A stretch of 64,000 bases of DNA from Ignavibacteriota bacterium (lineage in GTDB: Bacteria; Bacteroidota; Ignavibacteria; UBA10030; UBA6906). Below are positions 33,916 to 42,619 of this stretch, piece after piece (the first letter of the stretch is position 1; each line of letters starts with the position of its first letter). Location of the stretch: assembly GCA_016707525.1 (NCBI GenBank), contig JADJHP010000002.1, positions 380,501-444,500 of the forward strand, in the 5' to 3' direction. Position numbers and translations under genes: made by a program. Below the pieces are notes generated by a model, which had not been told where the DNA came from, searched no databases, and was given only the letters and a program-made list of their open reading frames with translations.

Positions 33916-35015
33916 CATCGCGCTACGCGCATATCCCTCTTGGTAATGCGAGGCCGGACATCACCCGGTTCGTGGACACATTGATGGGCCGGCGTACAGG
34001 ACAGCGTCCGCCGCTCGTTGAATACATCGTCGATGATGTGGTGATGCGGCCTGTCCTGAAGGAGCTGCTCGGAAGAGAGTGGGTGCTTCCCGGACCCGGC
34101 CGTCCCGAGTTGGAGAAGTTCCTCGACAATTTCATCATGTTCTGGCATGGGATGGGGTATGACTTCATCCGCTTCGAACAGAGTCTGCCGTTCCCCGAGC
34201 ATCAGATGTTCATCCCGGACGCGGCGCCCGGATCCCCGAAGGACCGCGCCTGGCCCGATGAGCATCATGGTGCGATCATGACATGGGACGACTTTGAACG
34301 CTATCCGTGGCCGACGGTGGAAGCATTCGACTTCTCGCAACTCGAATATCTGAACGGACATCTGCCGGAAGGGATGGGGCTCATCAGCAGCCATGGCGGC
34401 GGCGTCTTCGAGCACCTCTCCTGGATCATGTCCTTTGAGGGCCTGTGCACGGCGCTGTATGAGACGCCGGACCTTGTGCAAGCCATCACCGACAAACTCG
34501 GCACGCTCATGACCGGGTTCTACAAGCATCTTCTGGACCTTGATCATCTGGCGGTGGTGTTCCCGGGAGATGATATGGGGTACCGGTCCGCGACGATGGT
34601 GTCGCCGCGTGATCTGCGGACCTACATCCTGCCCTGGCACAAGAAGTTCGCGGCCATGGCCCACGCCCACGGGCGGCCGTATTTTCTGCACTCCTGCGGG
34701 AAGGTCATGGCGATCATGGACGACCTGATCAATGATGTGGGTATCGACGGCAAGCACTCGTATGAGGATGCCATCATGCCTGCGGAAGAGTTTCAGCGGC
34801 AGTATGGAAGCCGTATCGCGGTCCTGGGCGGCCTCGACATCAACATCCTCTCCGGCAAGACCCCGGAGGACGTGCGCGCCCGCGTACGGGAATTGATCGG
34901 TACCTGTGGTCCGAAAGGCCGGTATGCGATCGGGTCCGGCAATTCCGTCCCGAGTTATGTCCCCGTAGAAAACTACCTAGCCATGATCGACGAAGCACAT
35001 GCACCGAACTCCTGA
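33912..35015 (+). CDS. Uroporphyrinogen decarboxylase (UroD)/MtaA-superfamily protein
   Basis: The protein has 367 residues, starting in an ATGA overlap. UroD-type barrel: EYIVDDVVMR near residue 35, DDFERYPWP, DDMGYRSATMVSPRDLR, and PYFLHSCGKVMAIMDDLINDVGID with an H-x-C pair. At the place where corrinoid methyltransferases of this superfamily carry a third ligand in a G-C-x-x-P loop, this protein has GSGNSVPSY, without Cys. It therefore may bind metal differently or act as one of the many uncharacterised UroD-like proteins found in sugar loci. It is not a heme enzyme on context. The relative at 61749 keeps all three positions. Confidence 0.85.
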   Translation: MTSRYAHIPLGNARPDITRFVDTLMGRRTGQRPPLVEYIVDDVVMRPVLKELLGREWVLPGPGRPELEKFLDNFIMFWHGMGYDFIRFEQSLPFPEHQMFIPDAAPGSPKDRAWPDEHHGAIMTWDDFERYPWPTVEAFDFSQLEYLNGHLPEGMGLISSHGGGVFEHLSWIMSFEGLCTALYETPDLVQAITDKLGTLMTGFYKHLLDLDHLAVVFPGDDMGYRSATMVSPRDLRTYILPWHKKFAAMAHAHGRPYFLHSCGKVMAIMDDLINDVGIDGKHSYEDAIMPAEEFQRQYGSRIAVLGGLDINILSGKTPEDVRARVRELIGTCGPKGRYAIGSGNSVPSYVPVENYLAMIDEAHAPNS

Positions 35016-35051
35016 GTTTCCCGTTCCATCCGTTCCGTTCTCATCGCCCTT

Positions 35052-37268
35052 GTGGCCTGCTGCACCATCAGCGGCACTCTGCACGAGGCATTCGCCCAGA
35101 AGGCCCGCTATCTCGTCGAGATACGCGCGGCGGCAGAGAAGGGATGGCGCGATCTCCCCGCGGGCCTGCAGAAGTGGCGGGAGAACCCGAACCACAGCGT
35201 CCTCTGGGGCTACAATTCGCCTCCACAGCCCCTGTATCTTGCCGGTGTCTATTCCTACCTCTACAAAGTGACGGGCCAGGAGCTCTATGCGGAGCGCAGC
35301 GTAGCTCTCCTGGCGGCGTATGGGGATCTCCGTCAAACATTGCCTGCCGGTTTCGAAGCAACGCGTGCTGAATATGAGCAGGGGGTGCCATCGATCTCCA
35401 ATTTCTTCTACCTTCCTCCCTACGTGCGCGCGGTCCGGGAAGTGAAAGGGAGTGCGGCGTTCCAGGGGCCCGCACGGGAGAAGATCGAACGGGATGTAGC
35501 GGAGAGCATCGATTTCGTATTCCGTTTCCCGGAATGGGGAGCTCATAACCGTGCCGCTCTGCGTGCGGAGGCGCTGCTCGGTGCGGCCGAGGCGTTGCCG
35601 GACCACAAGAGCAGCGCCCGCTGGCGTGCGATGGCCATGGGGATCGGCGCCGACAATCTGCGCCACTGGGAGATCGAGGACGCAACGGTCTACCATCCCG
35701 TGTGGCTCCACGCCGTCCTCTCCTTCGGGGATATTGCCGGCCGGGCTGATGTCGCCCGTTCTCCCATGATGCACTATTATATGGAGTACTTTTCCCGGTT
35801 GATGGCACCGTCCGGGTTGATCCCTGATTACGGCGACGCGTATTGGCTTTCGTCCCTCGAAGGGCTCCGCATGGTCGCGATCTTTGAGCGCATGGCGGCG
35901 ACATTCGGAGATCAGGGAGCAAAATGGGCCGCGCTGCGGCTGCTGGAAACGGCGAAAGGGTTCAGCGATACACTCAGCAGCGGAGACGCCTACTACCTGT
36001 GTGATGCACATCGATGGGCAAATGAAACGATCGTGCCCCGTCATCCCGAAGGGGGAAGCGAAGAAGTGATCGACGACGTCATCGGCAAGAAGGTGGTCTT
36101 CCGGAACGGGTGGGATCCCGCGTCGACCTATATGCTGCTGAACTACAGGGATGAGGGTGATGGCGGTTGGCTGGGACGGCACTATTTGCGCAACACCATC
36201 TCGGTCGAGGAGGAGAAGATGCACCACGGACATGCTGATGAGAACAGCATCGTCCTGTTGATGGACAGTTCCTCGGTCCTGCTGCACGATGCGGGCTACC
36301 GCAACGATCTTCCCAGCGGCGCCTTCGGGGCGTGGCGGCAGGACTACTTCCACAACCGTCTCGTGGTACGGAACGAAAAGAGGGACCAGCGGCAGAAGGT
36401 CCTCGCATTCGTGCAGAATTCCGGTGCATATCATGCCGTCCGCACCCAGAAGATCGACTTCGTGAGCCTGCGGGATGCAGACATGAGCCGCACCCGGGTC
36501 ACGGATGAGACGCGCGGATATGTCTGGGACCGCATCGTGGCCTATGCCCGTGAACCCGGGGTCTTCGTGGTCGTGGATGGAGTGAAAGCGACGAGGCCGG
36601 ACTATTTCACCTTCACGAATTTCTGGCATGCAGGTACGGTGCTGGATTCGAACAGGCATGCGTTCACGATCGCTGTGGATTCCATCGGCGAGGCCCCGGT
36701 GGCTGGCAAACGTGCACTGAAGGTACTGTTCCTGGAGAACACGGCGAAGACCGAGGGATATGAGCCGATCAGCAGGCATCGACGGACAGAGCAGGCGTTG
36801 TACCAGACCATCTCGTCGCACTACAAGGCCGGGGACATGGAAGTATTCGTCACCGCCCTGATCCCTGTGGATCGTGTCGCGCGTGGCGGGAGGATACCGC
36901 GTGTGAGCCTCGTTCCGACATCGCGTCCGATGCAGGCGGTCGCGGTCCGTATCGATGCAGGCGAAGATCGGCTGACATTGGGGATCAAGCTGGACCTGGA
37001 GTCGGAGATCGCACGGGAGAACATCCGGCCCCGGTATCAGTACGATCTTGGCCGCACCACCTACGGCGGTGCGGAGACCGATGCACACTTCTTCACGTTG
37101 CGCGAAGCGAACGGCGATGTAAGGGTATCGGCGGTGAACGTGCTGAAATTCGCATACGCGGGCACGACGATGATGTCCGCACTGCCGAATACCCACGGGC
37201 TCCAGCTTGACGGCAGCAAGCCGCGGGTAGGGTATTCGAAGTGGAGGGTGTGGGAGGGGACCAATTAA
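35052..37268 (+). CDS. Heparinase II/III-like polysaccharide lyase, exported; start unresolved
   Basis: The frame gives 738 residues from GTG 35052, but the in-frame codons between the preceding stop (35013-35015) and this GTG encode SRSIRSVLIAL, which together with VACCTISGTLHEAFAQ makes a full signal peptide. No ATG, GTG or TTG lies early enough, so a non-standard start or a sequence change is likely. A helical toroid (about 20-370) with YNSPPQPLYLAGVYSYLY, WGAHNRAALRAEALL, WEIEDATVYHPVW and DYGDAYWLSS is followed by the heparinase II/III beta-sandwich with MHHGHADENSIVLLMD and LHDAGYRND. The Tyr, His, Asn and Arg in AHNR and VYHP segments are plausible catalytic residues. It should act on a uronic-acid glycan in the periplasm. 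Confidence 0.85.
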   Translation: MACCTISGTLHEAFAQKARYLVEIRAAAEKGWRDLPAGLQKWRENPNHSVLWGYNSPPQPLYLAGVYSYLYKVTGQELYAERSVALLAAYGDLRQTLPAGFEATRAEYEQGVPSISNFFYLPPYVRAVREVKGSAAFQGPAREKIERDVAESIDFVFRFPEWGAHNRAALRAEALLGAAEALPDHKSSARWRAMAMGIGADNLRHWEIEDATVYHPVWLHAVLSFGDIAGRADVARSPMMHYYMEYFSRLMAPSGLIPDYGDAYWLSSLEGLRMVAIFERMAATFGDQGAKWAALRLLETAKGFSDTLSSGDAYYLCDAHRWANETIVPRHPEGGSEEVIDDVIGKKVVFRNGWDPASTYMLLNYRDEGDGGWLGRHYLRNTISVEEEKMHHGHADENSIVLLMDSSSVLLHDAGYRNDLPSGAFGAWRQDYFHNRLVVRNEKRDQRQKVLAFVQNSGAYHAVRTQKIDFVSLRDADMSRTRVTDETRGYVWDRIVAYAREPGVFVVVDGVKATRPDYFTFTNFWHAGTVLDSNRHAFTIAVDSIGEAPVAGKRALKVLFLENTAKTEGYEPISRHRRTEQALYQTISSHYKAGDMEVFVTALIPVDRVARGGRIPRVSLVPTSRPMQAVAVRIDAGEDRLTLGIKLDLESEIARENIRPRYQYDLGRTTYGGAETDAHFFTLREANGDVRVSAVNVLKFAYAGTTMMSALPNTHGLQLDGSKPRVGYSKWRVWEGTN

Positions 37269-37331
37269 GAATGAAGAATTAAGAATTCTTGATTCTTAAT
37301 TGAATTCATAATTGGAAAGGGATAATTCCGT
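37269..37331. repeat. AT-rich palindromic intergenic element, copy B
   Basis: A 24-bp near-perfect palindrome (37274-37297, AAGAATTAAGAA + TTCTTGATTCTT, one mismatch) lies right after the lyase stop and is followed by TAATTGAATTCATAATTGG. It is a second copy of the element at 20081-20145, with a shared 27-bp core differing at one base. Like copy A it fills the gap between an exported protein gene and a cytoplasmic enzyme gene. No proper U-run follows, so it is not a standard intrinsic terminator. Confidence 0.7.
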
Positions 37332-38159
37332 ATGGTGACCGGCAAAGAAGTCCGGCTGCAGAGGATCTGGAAGCATCGCCGCGCAGTGATCGTTCCCTTC
37401 GATCATGGCGGGTTCAGCGGTCCGCAACCGGGGATCGAGGACCTGCTGCGCCTCACGGAACGGGTCGCCCGGACACATGCCGATGGCATACTGGTCTCCG
37501 GAGGGATGATCCCGCATATCGCTCCCGCGGTGGGGACACTTGCCATCATGGCCCGTCTGGACGGAGGCTTCACGAAGTTCGCCCGGGGAGTGACGGACTA
37601 CCAGCAGATGATGTCGGTACAGGATGCCGTTGCGATGGGTGCCGATGCGGGTATCGTCTTCACGCTCATTGGAACACCCGTCGAGTCCGCCTCGATCCAC
37701 CGCCTGGGGATGAACGCCGGTGATGCCACGAAGGCCGGACTGCCACTCGCTGCGGAGATCATCCCTCCATCGTTGCTGAACAATCATTTCGGGATGCAGC
37801 TTTTCCCGAAACCGGCGAAGGGCGTGCATGTGAATGATGAGATCGCGCAGACGATGCGTATCGGTGCCGAAGCCGGAGCGGACATCATCAAGACAAGGTA
37901 CAGCGGAGATGCCGACAGCTTCCGCCGGGCGGTGAAGTCCGCGCATGCGCGCGTGATCGTGGCCGGCGGGCCGCTGAGCTCGGGGTCCGATGAGGCGGTC
38001 CTGGAACTTGCCGCCGATTGCGTGAGCGCCGGGGCGGATGGCATCGTGTTCGGCCGCAATGTGTGGCAGCACCCGCGGATGGAGAAGATGCTTGCTGCGC
38101 TCTGCGCGATCGTGCATGAGGAAGAGACCGTTGCACGCGCCAGGAAACTCCTCCGATGA
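37332..38159 (+). CDS. Class I aldolase (DhnA/FbaB/LacD-type, DeoC superfamily)
   Basis: The protein has 275 residues. It is a TIM barrel with VIVPFDHGGFSGP near the N-terminus (the conserved Asp-His of DhnA aldolases), GADIIKTRYSGD with Lys187 as the likely Schiff-base residue, VIVAGGP (phosphate loop) and GADGIVFGRNVWQH. The family cleaves fructose-1,6- or tagatose-1,6-bisphosphate or related keto-sugar phosphates. The next gene, overlapping by 4 bp, is a FruK/LacC-type kinase; together they form a plausible two-step route from a ketohexose phosphate to triose phosphates. Cytoplasmic. Confidence 0.88.
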   Translation: MVTGKEVRLQRIWKHRRAVIVPFDHGGFSGPQPGIEDLLRLTERVARTHADGILVSGGMIPHIAPAVGTLAIMARLDGGFTKFARGVTDYQQMMSVQDAVAMGADAGIVFTLIGTPVESASIHRLGMNAGDATKAGLPLAAEIIPPSLLNNHFGMQLFPKPAKGVHVNDEIAQTMRIGAEAGADIIKTRYSGDADSFRRAVKSAHARVIVAGGPLSSGSDEAVLELAADCVSAGADGIVFGRNVWQHPRMEKMLAALCAIVHEEETVARARKLLR

Positions 38160-39085
38160 TCACCACCGTCACCCTGAACCCGATGCTGGATAAGACGGTG
38201 TTCGTCACGGGCATCCGTCATGGCGCGATCGTTCGCGCAACAGGGATCGATATGGTCGTTGGCGGCAAAGGGGTGAATGTGTCCCGGCAGCTGTCCCGCC
38301 TCGGGATCCCGACGGTTGCAACGGGGTTCCTGGGCGGTGAGATCGGGGATCTGCTGGAACGCCTTCTGGATCAGGAGGGCCTCCGGCACAGGTTCGTGCG
38401 GGTGGCCGGGATGACCCGTGAGGGAGTGACCTACCTGGATGAAGCCGGAGTGATGACCAGTATCTTCGAACCTCCGCATGCAGCGACCGCGGAAGATGCC
38501 GTGGAATTGGAAACCATGTGTGCGGAGCTTGCCCGGGATAGTACATGGGTCGTCTGCTGCGGCAGTTCACCCTCCCCGGCGGCCGATCTGGTCTACCGGA
38601 ACCTCATCGTGAACGTCCGCGCTGCGGGAAAACGGACGGCCCTGGACTCCTATGGAGCGCCGTTGCGCGCCGGGATCGATGCCGTCCCCGATCTCTTGAA
38701 GATCAACAGGCATGAGTATGAACAGACGTCCGGCAAGAACGCCCGAACGGAACCTGAGGTTCTTGCAGCACTTGATGCACTTCGCGGTGCGGGGATCCGC
38801 TGTGTGGTCCTGACGGACGGTGAGCGTGCGGTGTATGCCGCCGACGGAGCCTCCGTCTGGAAAGTGGTTCCCCCGTCGATCACAAGTGTCAATCCCACCG
38901 GCTCTGGCGACAGCATGCTCGCGGGGATGTTGTTCGGCATGGAGCAGGGGTGGGAGATGCCGGCGTGGCTCTCCTTCGGTGTCGCCGCCGGTGCGGCGAA
39001 CGCTGCCGTGCGCGAGGTCTCCGCGTCCTCCCGCACGGCCATCGATGCATTGCTGGACAGGATCCGGCCCCAACAACTCGCATAA
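38156..39085 (+). CDS. 1-phosphofructokinase/tagatose-6-phosphate kinase family (PfkB)
   Basis: The protein has 309 residues and starts in an ATGA overlap with the aldolase gene. ITTVTLNPMLDKTVFV at the start and VVGGKGVNVSRQLSRLG near residue 38 are the hallmark N-terminal motifs of the FruK/LacC subgroup, and SVNPTGSGDSMLAGML is the catalytic anion hole with Asp. It should phosphorylate fructose-1-phosphate, tagatose-6-phosphate or a similar ketose phosphate at the second end. There is no PTS gene nearby, so the phospho-substrate would come from another kinase in the locus. Confidence 0.9.
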   Translation: MITTVTLNPMLDKTVFVTGIRHGAIVRATGIDMVVGGKGVNVSRQLSRLGIPTVATGFLGGEIGDLLERLLDQEGLRHRFVRVAGMTREGVTYLDEAGVMTSIFEPPHAATAEDAVELETMCAELARDSTWVVCCGSSPSPAADLVYRNLIVNVRAAGKRTALDSYGAPLRAGIDAVPDLLKINRHEYEQTSGKNARTEPEVLAALDALRGAGIRCVVLTDGERAVYAADGASVWKVVPPSITSVNPTGSGDSMLAGMLFGMEQGWEMPAWLSFGVAAGAANAAVREVSASSRTAIDALLDRIRPQQLA

Positions 39086-39119
39086 TCAGCACGACCCGAT
39101 CAACAGAAAAGGCATTGTC

Positions 39120-41456
39120 ATGGCAACGCTGCAGCAGTATCTCTCACAGCTGAAGAAAGCTGAGTGCACCCCGGGTGGCCCGCTCGTCGAAGCGACCGTT
39201 GCGCGGGAGGTCATTGCGGGTTGGGCACCGGGGGCCGGCCTGCATGCGACGCCCGGAACGTTGGCCCCGGCAGGAACGCTGCGCATCGCTGTCGTCGGCA
39301 ACGCAGCGGACGCCCGTGCGGTCCACCCCGCGCTCGATGGAAAGACCCATTGGATGATGGCGCGATGTGCCGGGGAGCAGGGGGCGGAGTTGCTCGCGTC
39401 CCATCCCCATCTGCTCTATCAACTCTGGACACTCGTCTCCGGCGAATGGAAAGACCTGGATGTCGCCGCGTTCCGGCAGGGGAAGATCGTGGTCCCCACA
39501 TTTCCCGGGATGCGGCCGGTGTACGATATCTTCCTGACCCAGATCGCGCGTACGGTCCGGTTCTTCGACCGTGACGAACATTTCCGGACGATCGCACGTA
39601 TGGGTTCTTCCTATGCCGAGGTCAACGGATTGGCGTTCGCGGTGCCGTTCGAGACCGGGCCGAAGGGCGAATTGCTGCATCGGTTCTATACGTACTGCCC
39701 CGCCTTGGATCAGTTCGTGACGAGCCGACTGAACAAAGGATTCTACGATCAGGATTATCTCCAGGCCAACCTGAACAACCTCAAGACCAACGCAGAGTAT
39801 GCCGAGAAGTATGGCCTCACGCCCGGACTCGTCTGCTTCGAGCCGCGTTCGGTCCCCGATGAACTGCTCCAGCGGTATCCGGTCCTCCGTGGAGCGCGCG
39901 TTGATCATCCCATGCGCAGCTTCCGTCCCCGCTTCAATCTCTCCGTCGCCCATCCGGTGGTGCTCGATCACTATGCCGAGATGATGGGGAACCTGATGAA
40001 CGAGGTCCCGAAGCTCGGCTATATGTCGATCTGGTCGAACGACAGCGGTGCCGGGTTCGAGTACACCAGTTCGCTCTACGTCGGCCGGAACGGCGGCGGG
40101 TATCTTGTGCGCGAATGGCTCGCCGCGAAGGACATTGCGGCGGCAGCAGCGATCAACCTGGTGCGCTTCATGAAGACCCTGCGCGATGCGGGCCGGAAGG
40201 TGAATCCGGGGTTCCGTACCCTCATCCGCCTCGAGCCCTTCTGGGAAGAGCATGACCATATCTGGAAACTTCTGGAGGATGGCCTCGACGTCGAAGTGTC
40301 GTCCCTGCTCACCAAGGGATGGGACCTCGCCTACAAGCATCCGAAATACGAGGAAGTGCCGCAGATCCATGGTACGGCACTCTATAGCACCTTCGTCGAG
40401 AAAGAGCGCGAGATCATGACCGATCTCGAATCGAAGGGTTCCTCTGCGGACATCTACTTCGTGCCCGGTATCCTCGGGAACCACGAGCCGCTCATCGGCA
40501 TCCCGTTCCCCGGCCTCATCCACAGGAAGCTCCATGAAATGGCGGACCGCAAGGTGGAGACCGCCGCCTACCAGGGCGGCGTGACCCAGCCATCCTTTGC
40601 CCCGTACAATATCAATCAGGAGGTCATGCGCGCCTTCCAGTTCGACAGGAACATGGACCTCAAGGGATTCGTGCGGGAGAAAGCCGTTGCATGGATCGGA
40701 GAAGAACTGGCCGACGACCTTGTGAAGCTCTGGGAGATGTCCGAGGATGCCTACACGTCCTTCCCGATCCCCATGTGGATCTACTCCGGCTGGAGCGTGT
40801 GGTACCGCCTGGCGATCCGTCCGATCGTCCCGAACATCGAGGCGATATCGGAAGCCGACCGCACCTACTATGAGGATTTCCTCCTCGCCACGACGCACAA
40901 CAAGACGCGTGTGGACTTCCGCTGGGATGTCGGGTTCGACCTGATGGAGCCCGAACGCGGCTGGAAGGCTGTCCAGCACATGGTCGATGATCTCTTCCCG
41001 GTCATGGAAAAGGCCGTTGCGCATGCTGCCGCGATCCTCGCGAAGGCAAAGACCGATGCGGCCCGGGCGTGTGCACAGGATCAGTACGACCGTATGCGGG
41101 CATTGCTGTGCTGGTACCGGACGCAATATGCGGTCACGGCGTGGGTGGCGGCGGTCCACACGTACCTCGGGACCACCGACCAGAAGGAGCGTGCACGGTG
41201 CAAGAATGTGCTCCGCTCGATGGTGCTCGGTGAGATCCAGAACACCAAAGACCTGCTTCATCTCTGGGAGAATGCCACGACGAACTGGATGATCATCTCC
41301 GACGTCGCGGAGACGACGTTCATCTACTATAAGAATCTCGGGGAACTTCTGAAAAAGAAGATCGCGCTCATGACCGGCCACGAAGATGATGATCCGTATG
41401 TGGATCCGGAATTCCAGTGGCGCGTACCAGGATTCACGCAGGATGCGAAGGCATAA
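39120..41456 (+). CDS. Large cytoplasmic protein of unrecognised family, possible barrel glycosidase
   Basis: The protein has 778 residues from ATG 39120, preceded by AAAAGG. No signal peptide. An N-terminal Rossmann-like or alpha/beta part (about 1-130, with TLRIAVVGNAADAR) is followed by a central segment that looks like a barrel: GLTPGLVCFEPRSVP, GYMSIWSNDSGAGFEYTSS, RTLIRLEPFWEEHDH, and VSSLLTKGWD. A long mainly helical C-terminal region (about 520-770) with conserved Trp and Tyr follows. The Asp of WSNDSGAGFEY and the Glu of RLEPFWEEHD are candidate catalytic acids, reminiscent of GH20/GH67-type helical-tailed barrels, but I cannot place it in a family. It is flanked by sugar kinase and glycerate kinase genes. 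Confidence 0.55.
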   Translation: MATLQQYLSQLKKAECTPGGPLVEATVAREVIAGWAPGAGLHATPGTLAPAGTLRIAVVGNAADARAVHPALDGKTHWMMARCAGEQGAELLASHPHLLYQLWTLVSGEWKDLDVAAFRQGKIVVPTFPGMRPVYDIFLTQIARTVRFFDRDEHFRTIARMGSSYAEVNGLAFAVPFETGPKGELLHRFYTYCPALDQFVTSRLNKGFYDQDYLQANLNNLKTNAEYAEKYGLTPGLVCFEPRSVPDELLQRYPVLRGARVDHPMRSFRPRFNLSVAHPVVLDHYAEMMGNLMNEVPKLGYMSIWSNDSGAGFEYTSSLYVGRNGGGYLVREWLAAKDIAAAAAINLVRFMKTLRDAGRKVNPGFRTLIRLEPFWEEHDHIWKLLEDGLDVEVSSLLTKGWDLAYKHPKYEEVPQIHGTALYSTFVEKEREIMTDLESKGSSADIYFVPGILGNHEPLIGIPFPGLIHRKLHEMADRKVETAAYQGGVTQPSFAPYNINQEVMRAFQFDRNMDLKGFVREKAVAWIGEELADDLVKLWEMSEDAYTSFPIPMWIYSGWSVWYRLAIRPIVPNIEAISEADRTYYEDFLLATTHNKTRVDFRWDVGFDLMEPERGWKAVQHMVDDLFPVMEKAVAHAAAILAKAKTDAARACAQDQYDRMRALLCWYRTQYAVTAWVAAVHTYLGTTDQKERARCKNVLRSMVLGEIQNTKDLLHLWENATTNWMIISDVAETTFIYYKNLGELLKKKIALMTGHEDDDPYVDPEFQWRVPGFTQDAKA

Positions 41457-41458
41457 GC

Positions 41459-42619
41459 ATGGGGAGGCCGTTGCGCATTGTCGTTGCTCCGGATTCCTTC
41501 AAGGGGTCGCTCGAGGCCGGCGCGGTCGGGGATGCGATGCGCGCAGGTATTCTGGAGGTCTTCCCTGATGCCGATGTGGCCGCAGTACCTGTGGCCGACG
41601 GCGGGGAGGGACTCCTCGACGTCCTGGTCCCGGTCCTTGGAGGATCTCTGCATTCGACAAGGGTCGCGGGTCCGCTTCCCGGACAGTTCGTTGACGCGGC
41701 GTGGGGTTATGTTGACCGCGAGCGCCTGGCGATCATTGAAATGGCACGCGCTGCCGGACTCCTGCTTGTGCCCTCTGAACGGCGGGACCCCCGGATCACG
41801 ACCAGCTACGGTTTCGGCGAACTCATCCGCTCTGCTCTGGATGCCGGCGCGCATCGCATTCTGGTCGGGATCGGCGGTACCGCGACCAATGACGGTGGTG
41901 CAGGGATGGCACAGGCGCTTGGCGTGGGGCTGCTTACGGAAGATGGTTCGCCTGTCGGACGGGGCGGCGTTGCGCTGGGCCGCCTCGCGTCCATCGATCT
42001 TTCCAGAGTGGATCCGCGTCTTGAAAAGGTGGCTGTTGTGGTGGCGTCGGATGTGACGAGTCCGCTGACGGGTCCTTCCGGTGCCTCATGCGTCTATGGC
42101 CCGCAGAAAGGAGCATCGCCGGCGATGGTGGCAGAACTTGACCACTGCCTGGAAATTTACCGGCAGATCATCCTCCAGGCGACCGGGATCGACGTCCAGC
42201 AGGTGCGTGGGAGTGGTGCAGCAGGGGGCGCCGGTGCGGCACTCGCTGTGTTCTGCAGGGCCGAAATGCGTCTCGGGATCGAGGTGGTGTTGGATGCGAT
42301 CGGGTTCGACGAACGGCTGTCCCATGCGGATCTGGTGATCACCGGGGAAGGCCGGCTTGATGATCAGACCAGCTCCGGAAAAGCGATGGCAGGCGTGAAG
42401 GCCAGGGCACACGGACGCGGTGTCCCCGTTGCCGCCATCGTCGGGTCGGTGCAGGGTGAACCTGACCGGTTCAAAGGTCCCGATGGCTTTCGCGATGTCC
42501 GCGCACTTGTGGATGGCACGATGACCGTGGAGGCCGCGATCCGTGATGCGGCCCGGCTCGTGCGGATGCGTACGGCTCAGCTCATGCGCGACCTGTACTC
42601 CGCTGAGTGCCGATCGTGA
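41459..42619 (+). CDS. Glycerate kinase (GlxK/GarK type)
   Basis: The protein has 386 residues from ATG 41459, the usual size for the GlxK/GarK family. Typical segments: RIVVAPDSFKGSLEAG at the start, PVADGGEGLLDVL near residue 43, GIGGTATNDGGAGMAQALG near 140, ASDVTSPLTGPSGA, and TGEGRLDDQTSSGKAMAGV near 300. It phosphorylates D-glycerate, most family members giving 2-phosphoglycerate. Glycerate is the end product of glucarate/galactarate, mannosylglycerate and some sugar-acid routes, so this gene anchors the pathway to lower glycolysis. Its end overlaps the next gene by 13 bp. Confidence 0.95.
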   Translation: MGRPLRIVVAPDSFKGSLEAGAVGDAMRAGILEVFPDADVAAVPVADGGEGLLDVLVPVLGGSLHSTRVAGPLPGQFVDAAWGYVDRERLAIIEMARAAGLLLVPSERRDPRITTSYGFGELIRSALDAGAHRILVGIGGTATNDGGAGMAQALGVGLLTEDGSPVGRGGVALGRLASIDLSRVDPRLEKVAVVVASDVTSPLTGPSGASCVYGPQKGASPAMVAELDHCLEIYRQIILQATGIDVQQVRGSGAAGGAGAALAVFCRAEMRLGIEVVLDAIGFDERLSHADLVITGEGRLDDQTSSGKAMAGVKARAHGRGVPVAAIVGSVQGEPDRFKGPDGFRDVRALVDGTMTVEAAIRDAARLVRMRTAQLMRDLYSAECRS

